A DNA stretch of 64,000 bases, taken from positions 948,501 to 1,012,500 of the forward strand of contig BSBK01001537.1 of the NCBI GenBank assembly GCA_027943335.1, read 5' to 3'. The stretch is from Chamaecyparis obtusa. Lineage: Eukaryota; Streptophyta; Pinopsida; Cupressales; Cupressaceae. The position numbers were made by a program, and so were the translations under genes. Below the pieces are notes generated by a model. It saw only the letters and a list, made by a program, of their open reading frames with translations, had not been told where the DNA came from and made no database searches. Below are positions 48,068 to 60,449 of this stretch, piece after piece. The first letter of the stretch is position 1. The number at the start of each line of letters is the position of its first letter.

Positions 48068-49145
48068 TGTTGACATATTTAAGTTGTCATTGGTAAAGTC
48101 TTTGGCAAACATCCCACCAGAACACTGGTAAATGACACTGGTACTCATAAATACGAACTGGTAGACTAAAGGAGTTAGCAATGCACCTTACCGGTCACGA
48201 TTATAGAGGTCTAAGTGTTTTCAACTGGTCATGAAAGACACAAAGGGAAGAGATGGCTAATCGGGTACATATTCTTTACTGGTTAATGCATGATAATCCG
48301 ATCGGATTATGCGGAGCTTTCTCAGTTAAAACCAGACTATATGGATCACTCACAGTTGAAACTGAAGTTAGCTTTTTAACTGGAGTTAGCTTTATTTTAT
48401 CTACGGGTGTTTCAAGGTAAACTCAAGATCAGTTTGCAAAGCTTTTTCTGCATGCTTGATTTATGGGCGAGTTTATAGCTTGGCGGAACTATGAGATGTA
48501 TTGTTAATAAGATTAGTTTCTTATAAATATAGGTCAAAGGATACATAAGAAGTGTTGTTGAATATTTAGAGCAGGAGAGAGATATCTTCTGAGAGGAGCT
48601 ACAGTCATGAGAAGTAAAAGACAGAGAAAGGTTCAACAACCAAGCAGAGGAAAGGGTAACAGATATGATCTAATCAGACATAAAGTGTCATCATAGATCA
48701 TTGCTTTAGATTGTGAAGCATATTCAAAATCTCTTAATCAGGGTGAACCCTAATAGATTCTTTGTATCAATCCCTTTACTGGGTAACATCTTTATTGCTG
48801 TTGAAAGTCCTCTTACCAGGTGACTCCTAACAGGGTCAAGATCCTAACAGGTCTTCTACCAAATCCCTTAACTGGGTAGCACTCTGATCAGTGCTTTGTA
48901 AGTCTCTAACAGGGCACCTTTATTACTGCAGTAGTAAGGTTGTGGGTTCTGTCCCATCGTGGTTTTCTCCTTCTAACCGAGGGTTTCCACGTGCATATGT
49001 TGTGTTGACTTGTGCATTTCTATTTCTGTTTATGAGTGTTGTTATATTCTTTTAATTCTGCAAGAATATCTTTATAAGGCTAAATTTGAGTAGAAATTGT
49101 ATTTACTGATTCACCCCCCCTCTCAGTAACCAGTTAGGATTAACA
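48068..49145 (+). repeat. 3' LTR of element B
   Basis: Matches 31501-32581 along its full length. Several accgg sites of the 5' copy read actgg here, a CpG-to-TpG type difference. Confidence 0.93.
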
Positions 49146-49499
49146 AATAACATATATCGTGGGTATTGTTATCGACAACCAATATTAATTGGTATGTAAT
49201 CGACAATTAAGATTAATGGGTGTGTTACGTAGGGTCATGACACTACGTGGCATAAGCCATGTACGGTCATGACTCTATGTAGACATGACTCTACGTAAGT
49301 ATATATGTATCGATACTTGCTGTGGGTTATAATCAATCACAACAGTAATTATATACCATAGCAAGCATTCGATCTCTTCTACAATAATTTACTTGTAAAT
49401 TTTCTGCATTAATATATTTAGTATCTAAACTTCGATATAATCTGAAATAGAAAAATTAGACTATTATTATTCTCTATATCTGATCCACATTCCTTAACA
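49146..49499 (+). repeat. 3' LTR of Copia A, right part
   Basis: Continues the LTR from about 26102 of the 5' copy to the terminal CCTTAACA. Together with 31074-31500 it rebuilds the whole 3' LTR. One 42-bp subrepeat present in the 5' LTR (around 26090-26130) is absent at the insertion point. Confidence 0.93.
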
Positions 49500-49504
49500 G
49501 TTGG
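49500..49504 (+). repeat. Target-site duplication of Copia A, right (gttgg)
   Basis: Matches 25734-25738. Confidence 0.9.
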
Positions 49505-52500
49505 GAAAAGCCTTACGGGAATCCACATGCATATTATGTAATTAGCAAGGGTAGGTGAGACTCTCCTATAATGTTATGAAATTAATGTTGACAACCTTTC
49601 ATGGATAACTTGTTTGCAGGAACTAAATCAAGGGTTTAAGCGGGCAATTGTGCATTCCTAGATATAATTCACCCTTTATCAAATCGGAATATTAGGGCAA
49701 ATTAGGAAAGATCCCAATTGTTGACATTACATTTCGTATCAGAGCATCCTTCTTGCCATCCTGTGAAAAGTAGTTGAGTGTAGAATAAAGGAGAGAAGGT
49801 GCTATTAATTGTAGAATGGATTTCTAGCAGTTCCTTAACATCTTCTATCCTACATAGCCAAGTGGACAGTCCTAGGCAGTGGGTAGTAGGGAAATATACA
49901 AGGTTGCCAAGGTAGCAGTTAGAATGAGAGATACCTACAAGGCTGCCCTAATATCTTAAGTAGTCTTTTAAGACCAAAATGGAAAATTGGAATTATTAGA
50001 GAATGGACATATGGACATCGACCTCAATAACAATCATAACGAAATGTGTGTTGTTTGTGTTATGCCGAAGTGACAAGAGCAGTGGGTGTTGTTGGAACTT
50101 TGGAAGCTCCAATCTTGATTCCTTTGCAAGATTTTTTAGTAATGCCTTTTGATAATGGCAATATGGATATAAAGTTAGGTGTATATATTTAAATAGGAAG
50201 CATCTAGGGTTAGACAAGGGAAGAATGACGTCATCTTGCCCAAAAGAGGGCAAACAGGTGTAAAATCAAGGTTTTAGACAAAGGGAAGGACGGTGATCTG
50301 TAATTAACAAAAATATTCAATTTTTGATTCACCAATAGAATTAATGTCTTAAATGATTTATCTTTATGTTTTCTGGAAGCTCCAACCCCATTCAAGCTGT
50401 TTTTTGATAATAGCTTCTGGTGAGTTAAAATGGATATAAGTTAGGCATATAGATTTATATGGGAAGCATTTAGAGTTGGAAAAGCGGTAGAATGTTGTCC
50501 TTGCCCGAAAGAGTCAAACTTGTATATAAATCAAGGAGTTAGACAAGGGGAAGGATGATGATCTGTAATTACTGCAGGTATTCCATGATTGTTTCACCAG
50601 CACAAATATTTATCTTCCTTATTAACATCATAGTTGATTTACTTGTTTTTTTCTCAATGTTTACTTAAAAAAACAGTGAATGTGAGTTTAGTAACATGTT
50701 TATGTGCAGAAATAATTGAAGATAGTTGTAGTAATGATTAGTGACAACACAGGAACTGAAAACCTTAGAATGGATTTGCATTCTTGAGGCCTTTAAGGAC
50801 AGTTATCAGTGTCACCATCACAGTAGTATTGTAACACTTGCAATGCTTTGCAACTTTCCCATTGAGTGCACACATCTCTACTACTCTCAAGTCCCTTAGT
50901 GCTAAGACAAGAAACTAATTCAAAATGATAAGTAGATATCTTGATATAGATGCTTTAACACCAATCCCCGAGGGTGTGTTTATGTAATTACAGGTTTAGT
51001 CTCAAAACAAGAGCCCAAAAATCAATCAAAACAAGAGCCCAAAATCAAGACTTGGAAGACCACTAACTGCTGGAAAACCACTGCATTAGAAAGCTCTGGT
51101 AAAACCACCACCTGTGGGAAAAACTGCCACATAATACATGGTGAAATCACCACCTATGGACAAAATTGTGATCACCATCCTGCATGCACAAACATCCATC
51201 TGCTGCAATTAGTGGTTTCACGCCCACCATCATGCTACAGCTGGCAGTTGTGTTATTGGCAAAATTGTACATTATTTTTCTTTAGTATCTTAGGAATCTG
51301 TTTTTATCATGTTTGGCCCTAAGATGTGTAGATTAGTGTAGACATATCAACAATTTTAATAGACAATTGCACAATTTTTATATTTCTCTTGATTGACATT
51401 CATCATTTTAAGAATGTTTCAGAGTGTTACACATCACATCTTAGTTGGTTTAACTATTCGAATGAGAATAGTGGCTTACTAGCTGATTTTACTTTCATAA
51501 TTTAATTTGGATCAGATAATGTCATCCTTTTCAAAAAGGTAGAACTTGCACTGGATTTGAGGAGATAGACAAAAGGAAGGATGAAGACAATTATCCTTTT
51601 GCTAAAGGTGAAATGTGTACAAAATTGAATGATTTATAATTTTACACAACAAAGGGTGCTTCTGCCAGGACCACAAGAGAGGACTGTTATACACAAGTTG
51701 TGCTTTTGCCAAATTTGCTAGCTTTGAGGAATCATTATAGGGTGCATGTAGGACTCAAAAATGCGTGTGTGCTATAAGGCACACAATGATTTTGAGTCTT
51801 GACCAATATCTGATCATGTTTTCTAGAAGGAACCAAATGTCTAATCGGGACATTTTGGTAGTTGGAGTATCTGCAGCAATGGAGTTCAACAATGATCTCA
51901 ATCTTCAATGGAGCCAAAGAATTTCTGACAGTAGCTGATTGCTAGTCCATGGGTAATGACACAAGCATGGCAATGTAGTATTTGTTAGCTCTGATTGCGT
52001 TGGTGAAATGCTTCCTTTGGCTTTTAGTGACAATGGGCTGGCATCTTACTTGATTAATATTTGGTTTTTTGCCTTATTTAATGGTTTTTCCAATTCATAT
52101 TTTTCACCTTAATGTTTTTGAAATATATTTTGAATCTTTGATGATTTGACATGCCTAAAGGTTTGGTAATATTTTTGAGTTGTTTTTCAACATTCTTGTT
52201 TGATCACCAGACTTTTCTTTTCTACCTTGTCTGCTTTTTAATTCTGTTTTTCCTATGATATATTCATTCATTCTCAAGCCAACATACACTGACTCTAGTG
52301 GTCTTCACTTGGACCTCTAACTAGTTCTCTTGACATTAAGCTTTTTCTTGTTTGGAGATTAGGTTCTTTCCATTCTTCATGTTTCGATAATAAATGTTGC
52401 TACACAATTAAAGAGAGATGAATGAAAAGTATACCAAATAATATTGACAGTTATATACAACTAGATTACCAGGTCTTTGTTACTTCACGAGTTAAGTGTA

Positions 52501-52707
52501 AGCTATATAACAGACTCTAAACTAACCTATAGTAATCTCAGGTCATTATCATAAAATATGACCCTGAAGACTCCAAATGGTTATTAGCGGTATTTTTCTC
52601 AGTCAATGTTTCTGTTCCTCTAGATTTTTTTATGGATTTTTTTGTGGTCAAGTGATGTGGTTGATTCTCTGCTTAATTGACATGCCATGTAAATATATAT
52701 TTTGTAG
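49505..52707 (+). other. 3' flank of intron 1 with a diverged 210-230 bp duplication
   Basis: No coding region is supported. Segments at about 50095-50310 and 50375-50580 are diverged direct repeats sharing 'ggaagctccaa', 'atggatataa', 'gttagacaa' and 'gatctgtaatta'. A weaker third relative may lie near 51490-51600. The remainder appears unique. Confidence 0.5.
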
Positions 52708-52758
52708 ATGGCTCCTTCGAAAGAGGAATGGCGAAGCTCATTTGTCTACATGATAAAG
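52708..52758 (+). CDS. BAGP1: C2-GRAM domain protein (BAGP1-like), exon 2
   Basis: A 51-nt exon between ttttgtag and aag|gtacaa encodes 17 residues (MAPSKEEWRSSFVYMIK), phase 0 at both ends. It supplies the linker and the first residues (VYMIK) of the first C2 strand, which exon 3 continues with LELLAAKN. It is too short to be recognised alone; the support is the splice sites, the phase and the fit to exon 3. Confidence 0.75.
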
Positions 52759-52986
52759 GTACAAAGTTGATTTATGTTCCATTTTGAAAATCCAAAGTTA
52801 TATATATTTTATATATGATTAAAAACACTTGTTTGGGTTTGATTGATATTCTTGGCTGGTTTCATGAGTTTACTCTTCCTAATTTTATGTATTGCCATGT
52901 TTCTGTTGTAATTTTTTTACATCTTGGAAAAACTCATTAATATATTAGTGAACTACTTTTTTCCCATTTGCAATGTTGTCTTTTGA

Positions 52987-53112
<126 letters not shown>

Positions 53113-53130
53113 TAACTGGTAGTTTTCTTT

Positions 53131-53406
53131 GGTCCTTAATTTTTAATTTTTTCTATCTTTTTGTCATGTTGCTGTTTGATGTCATTATGGAAAAACCTAA
53201 TGAGTAGTGTTTAATCAAACATTAGTTTGCAAATGTTTGTCCACAATTTCTGCATTCATCTAATTGATGGTCCTTAATTTTTAATTTTTTCTATCTTTTT
53301 GTCATGTTGCTGTTTGATGTCATTATGGAAAAACCTAATGAGTAGTGTTTAATCAAACATTACTTTGCAAATGTTTGTCCACAATTTCTGCACTCATCTA
53401 ATTGAT
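53131..53406 (+). repeat. 138-bp tandem duplication, two units
   Basis: Unit 1 (53131-53268) and unit 2 (53269-53406) begin ggtccttaattttt and differ by only a few bases, so the duplication is recent. It begins 20 bp after exon 3. Confidence 0.95.
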
Positions 53407-55700
53407 TTGATCACATCTTTTAATGGCACTTCTGTTTCTATCTGAAGTATTAGCATCTCATATTGATGCTTTCATGTTAAAGTTCTAGCTATGCTTTCTT
53501 AATTAAAAGATTTCTTTTTATTTATGCATAAACCTTTTGATCCATTATTCACGCGTTCTTAAAGTGGTTGACGCATGTTTATTGCTTGTGATTTGTTTGT
53601 TATGACGTTAGATGTAATTTGTCGCTTTCTTAAACATGAAAATGCAAAATTATTTTGGTTTATATTATAAAATTATAAATATCCACTAGATTTGAAAATA
53701 TCATGGCATGTTAACCAAGTTGCTGGCTGAACAACTTCTAGCAGGTTTCTTTTTGAGGGCAATGGAGAAAGATTAAAACATGAAAAGAACATGTTGTGAA
53801 GCACCCCCAAAACAAAAGGAACAATATTTGAATAAGAAATTAGCATAGAGATAGATAAATTTTGTTGGGGGATACATCCTTTTGGACCATGTGTTGTAAG
53901 GTCTTGAACATCATGATATGCCATTGCATATCTAGATGCTATAACACTTGACATGCCAAGTTTTGTCTAGAATTAGTGCCATAAGTTTTTTAGTTTATGC
54001 TAACACTGGACAAATCTGTTGGATCATATCTTGCAAGGACTCTCAAGATTTAGCCTTCCTTCGCAATCATCTTGAAGGTGAAATTGCTAGGGTCCATAGT
54101 TTTATTTTGTCAATTTGTTTTTTTGAATATATGTAGTGTAATGACCCCTTTCTGAAATAGGATATAATAATAAATAATAATAAAACTGAAATATAAAAAC
54201 AAACAAATAAATAAATAATAATATAATATAATTACAAATTAATTAAGTTTAACTAAAGATATAAAAGGGAGGAGAGTTCATTTGAGAGGAGGAATGGAGT
54301 CAGGAAGAAAGAGGGTAGCATTAGAGTTAAAAAAAAGATTAATGGAAGAAGAAAGAAGAAAATAAGTGATTGCATTGGAATTAAAAAAGGATTAATGGAA
54401 GAAGAAAGGAGAAAATAAGTGATTCTTTCAAGGGTAGCAATGATGAAGGCTTGTGACATTTTCAAAAGGTATTAATTATGAAAGGTTGCGAATCTCTCTA
54501 AGGGCATAAATGATGAAGGGTTGTGACTCTTTCGAATGGTGTTAATTGTGAAAGGTTGTGACCATTGCAAAGGGGGAGACATGAAGAGGTGTGTCTCTCC
54601 CTCACATTGGAAGATATAAAGGGGATAAGGGTTCATTGGAGGAAGACATCCAAGAGAGATCAATTTGGGAGATAATTTATTACTCTCAAAGGCGTGATGG
54701 AGAGTGGTGACTCAAGTCTTATGAAAGGTGGTGACCCTTTCATCAATGAATTATAAAAAAATTATTCCAATCATTCAAGGGTCACTTGTGAATCCTCACT
54801 CATGAATCCATAAAAAAAAATCCTTCATGGATCCATCAATCATTAATCTCTCAAGAAATCAAGCAAACAATCAATCAGCAAGATCAAACAAACAATTATC
54901 AAATCCACATCAATCAACACTTCGTCTTGGGATCAAGAAATCAAACAATTCAACAATCAAATCAGCATCATTCAATAATCACTCATCAGTCATCAAATCA
55001 ACAATCATTTAATCATCATTCCTTAATATATCAAAAGATCGACCAAGGACAAATCTGATATAAGGAAATCAATCTAAGAGAGTATTTTGATATAAGAGAA
55101 TCAGATTCAGATATACAACAGCCTATGGAAAAAATTATGATTTAGATTGGTATGCATGAAAGGGTATAATTATGCTTGATGTATGTGATAGTATACAATT
55201 TTGGTGATTTGCTTTGCATTTATTATGCTTTATGTATATGGTAATTTGGATGATGATATTATGTATTTATTTATGCTGACATATATGATATGAGTTGGAG
55301 GAAGTAAGATAGGGAGATGCGGTTTATTGGCTCCCCAAACGAAGTACGCCACCGCAAGGGATGGAATTGGTCATAGTTGGACATTGTTGCTGCTTGTGAC
55401 ATGTCCTAGGGATGGAATTAGTCATAGTTGAATTTTCCTGCTTCTTGTGGGATAAGGACAAGTTGCCATGATGTGAATGTTATGTGCTTTCGGGCTTAGT
55501 TGGGTTGGGAAGTTTATTGGCACCCTCTTGAAGTTCCTACCAAGATGAATTTATGATTGGTTACAGGATAGTCGTAATACTTATCTTAAACTCCTTATGC
55601 ACTAGCTAATGTATATGCACATTATTTTCTCAATTTGTTGATTGTAAATTTCTGTTTGTAATAATCGACCATGTTGAGGAAAGGAAGGGAGCGCAAGGAG

Positions 55701-56004
55701 TGTTGTCGGGAAACTTGTATGTACGGGTTGTTATGTTAATAAAGTTGTTATGTTAGCCTCGGTCGTTAGTGATTGAGAGGTAAACAATTATGTCACGACG
55801 TTTTGGTCGTATCCCTTCGGGTAGTTTATATATCCTCTCGGAGGATAGACACGGGACAGATTGTATGAAGCTATGTTTACACTGGATGTATTGGAATATA
55901 TTAATAAAGCATATGGCAGTTCTCTGAATCTTGTTGTATTTGTTATTTACTGGCAATTCCTTCAATATCACGTGTAAAACTTAGTTTGCCGTGGGCAGCA
56001 AACA
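55701..56004 (+). repeat. 5' LTR of element E
   Basis: Ends GCAAACA before the primer site, like D. The start is taken at TGTTGTCGGG (55701); TGTTAGCC at 55751 is an alternative and resembles the D LTR start. It shares 'cgacgtttggt'-like and 'cccttcgg' blocks with the D LTR. Confidence 0.65.
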
Positions 56005-56006
56005 TT

Positions 56007-56019
56007 TGGCGCCGTTGCC
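56007..56019 (+). promoter_or_regulatory. Primer-binding site of element E
   Basis: tggcgccgttgcc matches the plant tRNA-Asp type primer site used by several Ty3/Gypsy groups. Confidence 0.85.
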
Positions 56020-56109
56020 TTTAAAGGATTCTGGGCAATAGTAACAAAGCGTGAATGGCGGAAGGGAAACAATGGGTTAGCCAATAGAGAGCAACCAAGA
56101 AGAGAACCA

Positions 56110-58890
56110 GAACGAGTAACTCTTCAAAGGAGAATGTGCATTAACCAACGACTTCACTGCACTATTGCAGGCATCCGTTGAGACACACGTATGAAGGGAA
56201 GCTGAACGAGAGGAAGTACCAGAAGGTGCGGTGTGGGATGCCCTTCGCGTGAATCGCACAATAAACCATTTGTTGTCTCATCTTCTTGAGTTATTGGCGC
56301 AAACCTTCCTGGCCCTTCAAAGTTAGTGTGAAGAGGTGCACTGTGAGACCAGAGGACAACAAATTCTGAGTCATTATTACCGTCGGAGAGAGGAGGAAGA
56401 ACGAGATGAATTCCGTCGAAAAGGAAACATGAAATAAACCTCGAAGAGAGACTGAATAAAGAGAACACATTGTTATGACTATGTCCTAAAAGACATGTAG
56501 TATGGAAAAAGTCTAAATAAATAAAAAGTGTTCTTTGATTTCTATCATGTGTTGTTACTTCTTGTGGATAAATAAGTAAAATATTTATGCCAAATCAGTT
56601 GAATAAGAATAGGAATAAGAAAAAGGAAGTAGAAGAGGGGGAGGCTATTAAGAGAAATGTGTTATTGCAGCAACAGGCCGAGAGAAGGCAAAGATTTCGG
56701 AGGATCGCCGAAGGACGATCAGAGGAGGCTGAAGGTGAGGCTGTCGGAGAAGGGAATTGGGAGGATTTTGTTGAAGAAACTAAAAGTTTGCTTTGAAACC
56801 TAACCTTAACCCCACGTACGGAGGCAAGGGAGGCCCGAAGGAGGGAGAGAGAAGAAGTCGAGGGTAGAGAAGCAGAGGATACTAGTGCCTCCACGAGTAT
56901 TGAAGTGACCGAGGGGCACAGGGATCAAGGCTGCCTGTTAGGCTTAGACACTCGCAGTGGTTTGGAGACACGAAGTGAAGGAGTACAAAACACTTCGAGT
57001 AATGGGACACCATCAACGGTACCTACACAACTAGCGGTGTCAACACACCCTGCGGTACCAAACCAACCGACTGTACCACCAACACAACCAACACTTACGC
57101 CAGCCATCATGGTTGGGCAAAAGCAAAAGCTACCCAAATTTATGGGTGACAGGAAAGAAGATCCCGTATGACATTGCAAAACTTGTGAGATAATTTGGAC
57201 AACCAATGGGGTCACAGATCAAGATGATTGGGTAAGGCAATTCTCAGCGACCTTGAGGGGTGTAGCCATTGATTGGTATTATGATATTGATCAAACAAAG
57301 GTGGACGTATGGACAAATCTAAAGAAAGAATTTCAAGAGGAATTCCGACTACTTAGAGATGACAATAAAACAGTAGCAGAGATCTACAACATGAAACAAG
57401 CAAAGGAGGAAACAGTCCGTGGATACGGATGACGACTTAAAGAAGTGGTGGGAAAAATGGAGAGCCCACCAGTGAACGGATTGAAGAAAAGGTGGTTCAT
57501 CGAGGGCTTGAAGCCTGCCCTCAGGAGAAAAATGAAGATAGTGCCTCCAAAATCATATAACGAGGCTTACAATCGAGCAATGGAATAAGAAGAAGAAATC
57601 ATCAAATGACGACGACTCCGACAGAGAGATTATTAGTGAAGAATCGGGCAAGAGAATAGAAGCCTTCTAGAACGACATGTTCTGGATGATGAAAGAGTTC
57701 AAGACAATGAAGAGCAACCCCACCTGAAGTGACGAAGGGGACTTGTGGTGTACGGACTGCAAGGAAGAGGGTCACACAAAGGGCTCTTGTCCGAAAAAGA
57801 AATTTTGCGATATCTGCTAAATTGTCGGGCATTCCACTAAGGAATGTCCGTACAATATGGAGACCATAGGGCCTCAACAGATACTAATGACGCAGGAAGC
57901 ATCTACCTCAATTGCGGGGGCTGCAAACACAAACACCAACACAACATCATTCGACGGTTTCAGGAATAATCGACGCGGGGGAAGAGGTGGAAACAATGGT
58001 AACAACAATAATAATGGGGGTCGTAGCCATATCCAATAGAATGCGAATGGACGACCAATGATACAATGTTGTACCTACAACTAGTGGGGGCACTTTGCAA
58101 GAGACTGCACGAGGGGAGAAATGTGGCAGTTTCTATGTAGGTGGTGTGGTCCAGGAGACCACGACGATGCGATGTGTCCAAAGCCAGGAGTGAATCTTTT
58201 GAACATTGAAGGCAATTGGGAGGAGATCCTCTCCGTCACTCGGACATAGACAAAGAAGGCTACTCGAACCCTGAAGTTGAGAAAAAGAGTATGCAAGAAG
58301 TGAAGGCGAACATCGAGAAGGAAATGATGGCCGAAAGAAGGGAGACAAATGACACCGCCAACACCTCTAAGGGGTTAGGTGGAACAAAACATCGTACAAC
58401 AGGTGTTGCAAGCAAAAATTCCCATCAAGTTGCAAGACCTTGTGGCTATGCCACAATTGAGAACGACTCTATTAAATGTGACATCATCTCCGAAGGCATC
58501 GAGTGGACCAGAGGTGAAGGGAACCCACGGTGAAGGAGAAAACCCTCTCAGGAAGGAGAATCCTCTCAGAAGAGCGAAATACCCCATGTCAACGTGCTCC
58601 TGGAGGAAACATGGTGGCGATTGGGACAATCTATGTTGTGAACACCAACGTTGCAACTCGTGGGCGCTGATCAACACGGTATCAAACCCATCGGGGCTTT
58701 GATGGCACAGTGGGCTATGATCGGGACACAACCCTTTGTTCTGGATTTTGTAGTGATACCATTAAAGAGGAAAGGGTACAACGCTATCTTAGGGAGAGGT
58801 TGGTTGGTATAAGCAAAGGTGAACCACGACTGGAAGAGGAATACTCTTTCAATGGAAAAAAGTGGTCGAAAATTCATAGTCGACTGTCAT
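56110..58890 (+). pseudogene. Element E gag and partial pol, broken
   Basis: A first block includes LTNDFTALLQASVETHV (about 56138-56190). The second starts at ATG 56587 (MPNQLNKNRNKKKEVEEGE). It carries KLPKFMGDRKEDPV, LRDDNKTVAEIYN and WFIEGLKPALRRKMKIVPP, then four zinc knuckles: CTDCKEEGHTKGSC, CDIC-IVGHSTKEC with a stop inside, a degenerate third (CCTYN-WGHFARDC, second Cys lost) and CRWCGPGDHDDAMC. The protease region is deleted between about 58550 and 58590: the segment equivalent to IGRHPTVV...IIDGG of D is missing. After GTQPFVLDFVV and AILGRG the similarity ends. It is inactive. Confidence 0.8.
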
Positions 58891-59461
58891 GTCCCCTCTT
58901 TAGTGACATGTCATTTTTCAGTGGATTTGCCTATCATGGACTCTCGTAGGCAGATGGTTTTGGTGAGAGTCATTCTGATGATTATTTGGAGATTGGATGG
59001 TCTTATTTGCTCTTCGAGAGATGGTGTTTATCATATTTTTATTATAATGTGTTATGTGGGGCCAAAATGTTATAATTTTGAGTTGAGTTGCATTTTTTAT
59101 TTTATAAAGTTACTTTTTATATAAAAGTGCATTATAAAAGGATTTTATAAGAATATTTTATGGATACTTCTAGAAGTTCTAGTGGCTTCTTAGAAAAGTA
59201 AATAAATAGAGTGCTTGGCCTCTCATTTGGACATCCCATGACTTGAGTTTACACTACTTTTCTCTTTGAGCATTTGTGGCGCCATCTTGGTCTACAGATT
59301 GTCATTTGATCTTTAAGAACGGAGTTTCTTAAGGATTTGCATAATTGAGGAGGTGAAATATCCTTTGAAGGGTTGCACTTTGGAAGTGGTATTCAACCAT
59401 TTCAAGTTGAGCTTATTTGAAGTCCTCAGACTTACCTGAGGGTTTGAGTTTTGGTTGCAAA

Positions 59462-59670
59462 AGGAAAAAAAGTAGTCCGAAAAGGTAGATCCGAAAAAGC
59501 AAAGCGAAAAAGCAGTCCGAAAAAAAGCAAAGCGAAAAAGCAGTTCGAAAAAAAGCAAAGCGAAAAAGCAGTCCGAAAAAGCAGATCCGAAAAAGCAAAG
59601 CGTAAAAGTAGATTCGAAAAAGCAGAAAAAGCAGATCCGAAAAAGCAGAGCAAAAAAAGCAATCCGAAAA
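59462..59670. repeat. Tandem repeat array of AAAGCGAAAAAGCAGTCCG type
   Basis: A roughly 28-bp unit (gtccgaaaaaaagcaaagcg plus aaaaagca) is repeated about three times with 12-14 bp subunits on both sides. It is strongly strand-asymmetric: the + strand is almost pure purine with C. Open frames through it on both strands are by-products of the repeat. Confidence 0.9.
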
Positions 59671-60435
59671 GGTTTTAGCTGCAAGTCTAATTCAGTTTTC
59701 AGAATTTCAGGATAGGGTTTTGGAACCACATTTTTGCTCATATCTTCCTCATTACTCAGCATATCATTCTGGGTATTTTTGCATCGGATTTCTATCGTCG
59801 AGGAGATTAAGATAGGTGCATTTTGGAGTCTCAAAATACCATGATTTATTTTTTAAGGAATTTTCAAAATCCATAGACATTTTCGAAAATCTGCAAGAAA
59901 GTACATTTTCAGATTTGGGGTGACTTTGGCTTGGATGTTGGCATCTTTAGCACTGGTAAAAATTATCGCAGCCATTTACAATCAGGTTCCTCGCTTCTCA
60001 TTTGGCATTTGGCATATTTTTTGAGAAATGTATGTTTTCAGCTGAGTATGAAATATAGCTTCAGCACTTTACTATTTTACATTGTACTTGTCTTTGTTTG
60101 CCATTTGGCATTATTGGTATCAAAGGAAGGCTAGGATTTTGCAAGTGAAAGAACATTGTAATTTTCAGTCTATCTATATTGTTACGTAGGGTTTGATGAT
60201 CATATTATTGGCTGAAATATGTATGGCATTGTTGCAAATTGTTGATATATGAATGGCATATGGTTTTGAGCAATTTCCTACATCATTGATAGTGTTTTAG
60301 ATGGTATTTGGTTGCTATCTATTATTCTGAAATTTTGAGACAGCGAACTCATATACTCAAAAATAATTTTCTATCTGCATTTTGAGTTACATTTTTGAGG
60401 GGTTTTTAGTGGCCTATTGGTAAGGGTCATTACAG

Positions 60436-60449
60436 TGGTATCAGAGCGG
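60436..60449 (+). promoter_or_regulatory. Primer-binding site of element F
   Basis: tggtatcagagcgg starts one base after the LTR end and fits initiator-Met tRNA. Confidence 0.9.

Larger units (their letters stand above)
31501..49145 (+). mobile_element. Non-autonomous LTR element B with gag-like ORF and large ORF2
   Basis: LTRs at 31501-32581 and 48068-49145 begin TGTTGACAT and end TTAACA. The interior has a primer site, a gag-like ORF with a zinc-knuckle array (32643-34012) and ORF2 (34441-47832). ORF2 is split by Gypsy element D. With D removed the element is about 8.0 kb. No protease, RT, RNase H or integrase of its own is visible, so it must have depended on another element. The flanking 5-bp target duplication expected in the Copia LTR is not clean; only 'aa' is shared. 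Confidence 0.85.
25739..49499 (+). mobile_element. Ty1/Copia element A, hosting nested elements B and D
   Basis: A full Copia element: 5' LTR 25739-26470, Met-tRNA primer site, gag-pol 26565-30475, purine tract and 3' LTR. The 3' LTR is split at 31500/49146 by element B. Without the nested DNA it is about 6.1 kb, a normal Copia length. Domain order (Gag zinc knuckle, protease, integrase, RT, RNase H) is that of Copia. It is inactive because of stops and a frameshift. Confidence 0.95.
18941..52707 (+). other. BAGP1: Intron 1 of the C2-GRAM gene, 33,767 bp
   Basis: Intron 1 runs from gtatgtaag at the donor to 'ttttgtag' at the acceptor and keeps phase 0. It contains the antisense LTR element, the Copia-B-D nest, LINE fragments and short repeats. 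Its unique flanks are 18941-20280 and roughly 49500-52707. No intervening exon was found by eye, though a very small one cannot be excluded. Confidence 0.7.
55701..58890 (+). mobile_element. Truncated Ty3/Gypsy element E, relative of D
   Basis: It has a 5' LTR, an Asp-type primer site, gag and the start of pol, then breaks off near 58890 without RT, integrase or a 3' LTR. Gag, zinc knuckles and post-protease text match D. The end point is judged from where similarity to D (SGRKF.VD) stops. Confidence 0.8.
54137..60434 (+). repeat. 5' LTR of element F, interrupted by element E
   Basis: Own sequence is 54137-55700 and about 58890-60434, roughly 3.1 kb in total. It contains purine-rich repeats near 54300-54420, a tandem repeat array at 59462-59670 and no coding region of its own. 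Confidence 0.65.

Noticed and set aside
59313..59834. Open frames on both strands through the repeat array (basic Lys/Ser-rich or Phe/Leu-rich peptides)
   Set aside because: They are by-products of a short tandem repeat whose period leaves frames open; no start context or family match.
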